From Paenibacillus anaericanus (GTDB lineage: Bacteria; Bacillota; Bacilli; Paenibacillales; Paenibacillaceae): 64,000 bases of DNA. A model generated the notes under the pieces. It saw nothing but the letters and a program-made list of their open reading frames with translations, made no database searches and had not been told where the DNA came from. The stretch's first letter is position 1. The number at the start of each line of letters is the position of its first letter. This document shows, piece by piece, positions 60,061 through 64,000 of this stretch. The position numbers and the translations under genes are program-made. The stretch is taken from contig NZ_RZNY01000005.1 in NCBI RefSeq assembly GCF_003994475.1, positions 124,001-188,000 on the forward strand, given 5' to 3'.

Positions 60061-60095
60061 AAGGGTGTCCCTAAGTCATAGGGGCACCCTTTTTT
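60061..60095. terminator. Bidirectional terminator
   Basis: AAGGGTGTCCCT (60061-60072) pairs with AGGGGCACCCTT (60080-60091; one G-T pair) followed by T-run. It lies between the convergent glycerate kinase (+) and CdaR-type (-) genes. Confidence 0.85.
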
Positions 60096-61122
60096 ATATG
60101 ATCCGGTTAATTAGCATAAAAATGAGTTCCACGAGCTCTAAAATATTTTTGGGATCTTTGCCTGTAATCGTGTGAATCTTGTTTAATCTATAGTTCAATG
60201 TATTTCTGTGGATAATGAGCTTTTCAGCGGTTACATTGGCGTTTAGGTTGCAGCCCAGATAAACCTGAAGTGTTTTTATCAATTCATCATTTTTTTCGAG
60301 TAAATGGATCAGCCGTTCTGCCTTAGTATCATTCTTTTGCAGTTTAGACATATCGGCGATGAATTCACATTTGGAATAGGAGATGGTTTTTTCGTTGAAA
60401 TAAAAACCCTTCAATACACGCATTGCCGATTTGGCCTGCAAAAACCCCTCAGAAATCGTGTCGTTCACTTTACTGATTGAAATAAGCGCATCCGGATTCT
60501 GATTTCTAATTAATTGTTGTAGGGCTTCAACCTTATCCGCTTCCTGAATGACTAAGCAAAGCGAAGTTTTTGATATTTTAAAGGAGGGGAAGCCTACAGT
60601 GATATCCTCCGCAATCTCATTAGAAGAGTCCACATATAGGACTTGGGAGGGTTTGCTTAACTGAATGCCATAGGTCAATGCCTGATTCATTAATTCTTTC
60701 GTATAGGTGGTGTCCGAATCAATAATTAAGCTAAAAAACTCTTGTTTTAAGTTATTCTTCAAATTCTCTTTTTCCAAGGCGATGCTTTGGTCGATTAACA
60801 AAATAACAGCTGATTTTAAAAGGTTTCCGAAGGGTCTCGTTTCCTTTACTTCGCCGCTGATTCCTACCACTCCAACAATATGGCCATTCATTTCGATCGG
60901 TAAGTTAATGCCCTTCTTTACGAACTCCTCATCCTTGTGAATTTCTACAATTTTGCCCTGTTTTATAGCTTTCAATGCACCGTGATGCAGCGTACCAATC
61001 CTTCCTTTATTTCCACTCCCAATGATCATACCTGTTTGATCCATAATATTAATATTATATGGAATATCCTTCATCATTCTATCAACAATTGTTTGGGCCT
61101 GATTATGCGTCAACTCATACAT
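60094..61122 (-). CDS. CdaR-type sugar-acid-responsive regulator
   Basis: This protein of 342 residues has an N-terminal diacid/sugar-acid recognition domain (MYELTHNQAQTIVDRMMKDIPYNINIMDQTGMIIGSGNKGRIG, then GVVGISGEV) and a C-terminal PucR-type helix-turn-helix (NANVTAEKLIIHRNTLNYRLNKIHTITGKD). In Escherichia coli CdaR activates glycerate kinase and sugar-acid genes; here the neighbouring permease and kinase genes are the obvious targets. GAGGGAGA sets the start at the ATG at 61122; the frame is open to 61164. Confidence 0.9.
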   Translation of the reverse strand: MYELTHNQAQTIVDRMMKDIPYNINIMDQTGMIIGSGNKGRIGTLHHGALKAIKQGKIVEIHKDEEFVKKGINLPIEMNGHIVGVVGISGEVKETRPFGNLLKSAVILLIDQSIALEKENLKNNLKQEFFSLIIDSDTTYTKELMNQALTYGIQLSKPSQVLYVDSSNEIAEDITVGFPSFKISKTSLCLVIQEADKVEALQQLIRNQNPDALISISKVNDTISEGFLQAKSAMRVLKGFYFNEKTISYSKCEFIADMSKLQKNDTKAERLIHLLEKNDELIKTLQVYLGCNLNANVTAEKLIIHRNTLNYRLNKIHTITGKDPKNILELVELIFMLINRII

Positions 61123-61211
61123 AGCGGTATCTCCCTCATAATCATTTTTAGGCTTACCCCACAATTATATACGTATAGATTGTCGTTAGTATATGCGGTA
61201 ATCACTATGTT

Positions 61212-61919
61212 TTAGCAAGTTGTAATGTTATCCGTTGTAGTAATGTCCAATGGCAAAAAGACATAGTCTCCATCCCTATGAATCGTACATTTACGAACAG
61301 GAATAGGATGTTTGAACAGGGGTCCATCTATAACTGTGGTATGGAACTCACCACCTTCCCCGCACGGGTCAATGCCACGATCTATAAGCTCTTTTACATA
61401 TTCAAGGGTTAGTGTTCGCCCTAAATCATCTTTCCGCATACCTAAGGATAAGTTTACAGTTACAACAATCGTGGTAAATCCAAGATGGATAAATTCCTCG
61501 ACCGCTTCTCTATGATCCATTTCCCATAGCGGCATCCCCAGCTTTAATCCCGCATTTTTCGTAACTTTATCATGCCAGCAACCGTGAGTGGGCACATCCA
61601 AGTCTCCAGTTACTAATACCTCGGCACCTTGATCCTTAGCCTGAGCTAAGAGTTGCATATACACCTCTTCATAATCTGTCCAACTTGCTGCCCCAGTATA
61701 TACCGGTAGACCTATAGATTCAGCTTGAGCACGTATGAGCTCTGGAGGCATGCCATGGGATCTAGAACGTTTGCCTTCTTCCTCCAGCATCACGATTAGT
61801 CCTACTGCCGTTCCCATTTTCATGGCTTTATATAGAGCTAGGACGCTATCCTTTCCTCCACTAAAAGAGGCTATAAATTTATGCCCGTGGGCACCATTTT
61901 TCCAGTTCACATATTCCAT
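61212..61919 (-). CDS. Dph6-like ATP pyrophosphatase (diphthine-ammonia ligase family)
   Basis: This protein of 236 residues has a PP-loop SGGKDS at 20-25 and the family segments EEEGKRSRSHGMPPELIRAQAESIGLP, GDLDVPTHGCWHDKV and GIDPCGEGGEFHT. The eukaryotic and archaeal homologue amidates diphthine on elongation factor 2; bacteria lack diphthamide, so the bacterial substrate is unknown. AAAGGAGAGG sets the start at the ATG at 61919. It is divergent from the DUF4097 gene with about 117 nt between. Confidence 0.85.
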   Translation of the reverse strand: MEYVNWKNGAHGHKFIASFSGGKDSVLALYKAMKMGTAVGLIVMLEEEGKRSRSHGMPPELIRAQAESIGLPVYTGAASWTDYEEVYMQLLAQAKDQGAEVLVTGDLDVPTHGCWHDKVTKNAGLKLGMPLWEMDHREAVEEFIHLGFTTIVVTVNLSLGMRKDDLGRTLTLEYVKELIDRGIDPCGEGGEFHTTVIDGPLFKHPIPVRKCTIHRDGDYVFLPLDITTTDNITTC

Positions 61920-62036
61920 GATTGTGATTCCTCTCCTTTTTGTATCTCTCATCAAACTCTAATGTATCTCCAAAGTCTTTCTCATTCATTATGTTTTAAC
62001 ATAAGGGTAATCACAATGAATATAGGAGGAAATAAC

Positions 62037-63089
62037 TTGAAAATTCTAACGAAGTTTATGCTGGTATTGAGCTTATCCGTGGTCACTCTATTTTACACGA
62101 GCCTGGGAAGTACAGGAACTGTCTCTGCGCGTTCAATGGTCGATCTGGATCTCGACCTCGATCTTGGCTTTGATTTAGATCTCGATCTCAAGTTAGTTCA
62201 TTTGGATCTGCAACAGTTAGGTAATACGGACACTGGAATAACCATCGATAAAGGGACGACTCGTATTAAGGTAGGGGACAAAACCAAGACGTTTTCTGTA
62301 ACGAACCAAAACGGTACGATTGAGTTTAAGCAAGGCCACGTCAAGGATGTAGAGGTGCAAACGAAAGTGGTTGTACAAAATGCGACGAAAGAGGAAGCAA
62401 AGGTAGTTGCAAGTAAGGTGAAATTGCAAGTGAAAGAGGGTACAGCTTTAGACATCAAGACGTCTAGCGAGCCTTATGGAAAGAATAATATGTATCGTCC
62501 GAGTATTCATTTGACGATTACTTTACCTCAAACTATCAAATCTGACTTGAACGCAGTGCTGACGAATGGAAATATTTCTTTGTCAAAAGTTACTAGCATA
62601 GGTAAAATCAAATTAACATCTCAGAACGGGAACATCACAGCAAAGGGAGTTAGTAATGACATTTCTCTGCAAACGACCAATGGCGTAGTCCAAGTGTCCG
62701 ATGCGAAGAAGAGTGTTCGCGCTAAGGTTACTAATGGAAACATTGTAGCCAATCGTATTTCGGGAGCACTCCACATGGAGACGACGAACGGCAACCTGTC
62801 TTCGGATGATGCAGTCTCATCCGTAAAGGCAGTAACTATGGCGGGGAACATTAATATTGAAAGCTCGAAAGTTGGCGGTGATTGGGACGTGTCGTCTACC
62901 GTAGGGAATGTATATCTAGCTTGGCCTGAGAAAGCAGCGGTGGAAGTCAACGGAACAACGTCCTTCGGAGAAATAGAAACGGATCTTCCGCTAACGGTTA
63001 AGAAAAATCATGTAACAGGTAAAATCGGCTCGGGTTCCTATCAAATACAAGCGTCCTCCATGGGCGGGTTATCATTAATGAAAAACTAG
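62037..63089 (+). CDS. Secreted DUF4097-type beta-solenoid protein
   Basis: This protein of 350 residues starts at TTG 62037 after TAGGAGGA; the frame is open to 61881 but overlaps the divergent Dph6-like gene. A signal peptide (KILTKFMLVLSLSVVTLFYT) is followed by an unusual run of alternating Asp/Leu (DLDLDLDLGFDLDLDLKL, about 36-53), then repeated strands with T-N-G-N-I/V-turns (LTNGNISLSK, QNGNITAKG, TTNGVVQVSD, VTNGNIVANR, TTNGNLSSDD) typical of DUF4097. Such proteins are often linked to two-component systems and envelope stress. It is followed after 25 nt by a response regulator gene. Confidence 0.82.
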   Translation: MKILTKFMLVLSLSVVTLFYTSLGSTGTVSARSMVDLDLDLDLGFDLDLDLKLVHLDLQQLGNTDTGITIDKGTTRIKVGDKTKTFSVTNQNGTIEFKQGHVKDVEVQTKVVVQNATKEEAKVVASKVKLQVKEGTALDIKTSSEPYGKNNMYRPSIHLTITLPQTIKSDLNAVLTNGNISLSKVTSIGKIKLTSQNGNITAKGVSNDISLQTTNGVVQVSDAKKSVRAKVTNGNIVANRISGALHMETTNGNLSSDDAVSSVKAVTMAGNINIESSKVGGDWDVSSTVGNVYLAWPEKAAVEVNGTTSFGEIETDLPLTVKKNHVTGKIGSGSYQIQASSMGGLSLMKN

Positions 63090-63114
63090 TAATTTGCGAA
63101 GAGGTGAATCAGGA

Positions 63115-63789
63115 GTGAAGGAACGGATTTTAATCATCGAAGATGAAATCGCTATGATACGCCTCTTAGAATTGGAGCTCTCTTATGAGGGATACGAGAT
63201 CACGATAGCCAGTGATGGTCTTGTCGGTGCAGACATAGCCCTTAATGAGAACTTTGACTTGATTTTACTAGATTTAAATTTGCCTGGAATCAATGGAATA
63301 GAAGTCTGTAAGAGAGTGCGTGCGGTGAAGCAGACGCCGATTATTATGCTAACGGCCAGGGATACGATAAGCGACCGGGTACGAGGGCTAGATACGGGGG
63401 CGGATGATTATGTGCCGAAGCCGTTTGCAATCGAGGAGCTTCTCGCGCGCATGCGTTCCTTGCAACGTAGACTTCAGCTCAAGGAAACGGCGGACGTGCT
63501 GTACGCCAAAGATTTAACGTTAAATATGGTATCGCATTACGTTAGTCGATCCGGGCAAGAAATTGAATTGTCGCAGCGCGAATTCGAACTTCTTCGATGC
63601 TTGCTTGCCAATAAAAATCGACTGATGAACCGCGAAGCGCTGCTCAATCTCGTATGGGGTTATTCCTTCGAGGGAGAAACGAACGTAGTAGATGTCTATA
63701 TAAGGTACATACGCATGAAAGTGGATGAAGGATTTAGTGAGAAGCTGATCCACACCGTCCGCGGCGGCGGCTATATTTTAAGGGACTGA
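63115..63789 (+). CDS. OmpR-family response regulator
   Basis: This protein of 224 residues starts at GTG 63115 after GAGGTGA. The receiver has IIEDE, phospho-accepting Asp in LILLDLNLPGINGIE, LTARD and VPKPFA. The DNA-binding domain has LSQREFELLRCLLANKNRLMNREALLNLVWGY. It is followed by its kinase gene. With the DUF4097 gene upstream it probably forms one operon responding to envelope state. Confidence 0.9.
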   Translation: MKERILIIEDEIAMIRLLELELSYEGYEITIASDGLVGADIALNENFDLILLDLNLPGINGIEVCKRVRAVKQTPIIMLTARDTISDRVRGLDTGADDYVPKPFAIEELLARMRSLQRRLQLKETADVLYAKDLTLNMVSHYVSRSGQEIELSQREFELLRCLLANKNRLMNREALLNLVWGYSFEGETNVVDVYIRYIRMKVDEGFSEKLIHTVRGGGYILRD

Positions 63790-63800
63790 AGGTGAGCGAA

Positions 63801-64000
63801 ATGAAGGCATGGACGTTCTCTCGTAAAGTCAGCGCATCCATTGCGCTGACGTCCCTGGTTGTCGTGATGGTCGTCAGCGGATTCGTATATGTCACTTTCA
63901 AGCATTGGACTGAGAGCCAAGAGGTTGATTTGCTAGATGCTAAGCTTAGACAGTTCGAACTTCAACTAGGTGAGGTAGGATTTATATCTTCCTTACTTAA
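63801..64000 (+). CDS. Sensor histidine kinase, N-terminal part (cut by window end)
   Basis: The frame from ATG 63801 (AAGGTGA upstream) runs to the window edge: a short basic N-terminus, a membrane helix (IALTSLVVVMVVSGFVYVTF) and the beginning of an extracellular domain. Position 12 nt after a response regulator gene identifies it as the partner kinase. The GTG at 63792 is an alternative start. Confidence 0.75.
   Translation, partial: MKAWTFSRKVSASIALTSLVVVMVVSGFVYVTFKHWTESQEVDLLDAKLRQFELQLGEVGFISSLL

Noticed and set aside
61881-62036. N-terminal extension of the DUF4097 protein back to 61881
   Set aside because: It would overlap the divergent Dph6-like gene; the TTG at 62037 has TAGGAGGA at good spacing and begins a clear signal peptide.
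1-64000. CRISPR arrays, tRNA genes, intact insertion sequences or prophage
   Set aside because: I saw no regularly spaced direct repeats with unique spacers, no tRNA-like cloverleaf ends, no transposase or integrase frames, and no phage structural genes.

Overview
The window looks like chromosomal DNA of a Paenibacillus-type firmicute (class Bacilli). I infer this from the moderate G+C, strong AGGAGG-type ribosome binding sites with several TTG/GTG starts, LplB/YtcP-type sugar permeases without a local ATPase, a 7TM hybrid kinase carrying a LytS-like second kinase, NPCBM-rich giant secreted enzymes, Bce-type two-component/ABC modules, and cis-acting RNAs typical of Bacilli (a T-box and a c-di-GMP-I riboswitch). 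I see no tRNA, rRNA, intact insertion sequence, prophage or CRISPR array.

Layout. 1-6.6 kb: glycan uptake operon (GH3 NagZ-type hexosaminidase, two CUT1 permeases, binding lipoprotein, ThuA-like protein, GNAT). 6.6-14.2 kb: TPR protein, a 1052-residue hybrid kinase, a dihydrofolate-reductase-like protein divergent from a WYL regulator, an alanine/sodium symporter and a nitroreductase. 14.4-19.7 kb: a cluster with lipid-type chemistry (SDR, AMP-dependent ligase, CdsA-like membrane protein, permuted NlpC/P60-fold protein, NAPE-PLD-like metallo-hydrolase) interrupted by a long hairpin element. 19.7-22.9 kb: an AT-rich zone holding a complete but gene-less T-box leader, a secreted protein/lipoprotein pair and decayed genes. 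22.9-30.6 kb: oligoendopeptidase F, PadR plus HAAS-domain protein, a glycine-rich pentapeptide protein, an EEP-family protein, a PatB-type aminotransferase, a YdeI-like protein and a lipoprotein. 30.9-37 kb: a c-di-GMP-I riboswitch ahead of a 1941-residue M60-like secreted peptidase. 37-44.9 kb: KtrB, RidA, a GH19 chitinase, an RsbQ-like hydrolase paired with a PAS-GGDEF protein, a TolB-like propeller, and a MarR/flavodoxin-fold quinone reductase divergon. 45-49.7 kb: a Bce-type RS-AB module split by a second hairpin element. 49.7-57.3 kb: saccharopine-dehydrogenase-like protein with MarR, a VanRS-VanY-VanZ-like cluster with a third hairpin element, DedA with PadR, and a GNAT. 57.3-64 kb: glycerate uptake and phosphorylation genes with a CdaR-type regulator, a Dph6-like ATPase, and a DUF4097 protein with a two-component system cut by the window edge.

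The most unusual content is non-coding. Two distant loci carry long nested inverted repeats that share short blocks (AGCGTTCGCCTTT, GAATTTCAACC, AACAGCGAT) while the stems between these blocks differ in sequence and stay paired. A third, shorter element shares the outer part of the first, again with a compensatory change. This suggests a structured repeat or RNA family maintained by base pairing. Functional themes are cell-envelope and glycan turnover (NagZ, M60, GH19, VanY/VanZ, Bce), c-di-GMP signalling (a cyclase and a c-di-GMP riboswitch about 11 kb apart), and small repressors with visible palindromic operators. All functions are inferred from motifs read by eye; no database search was possible.
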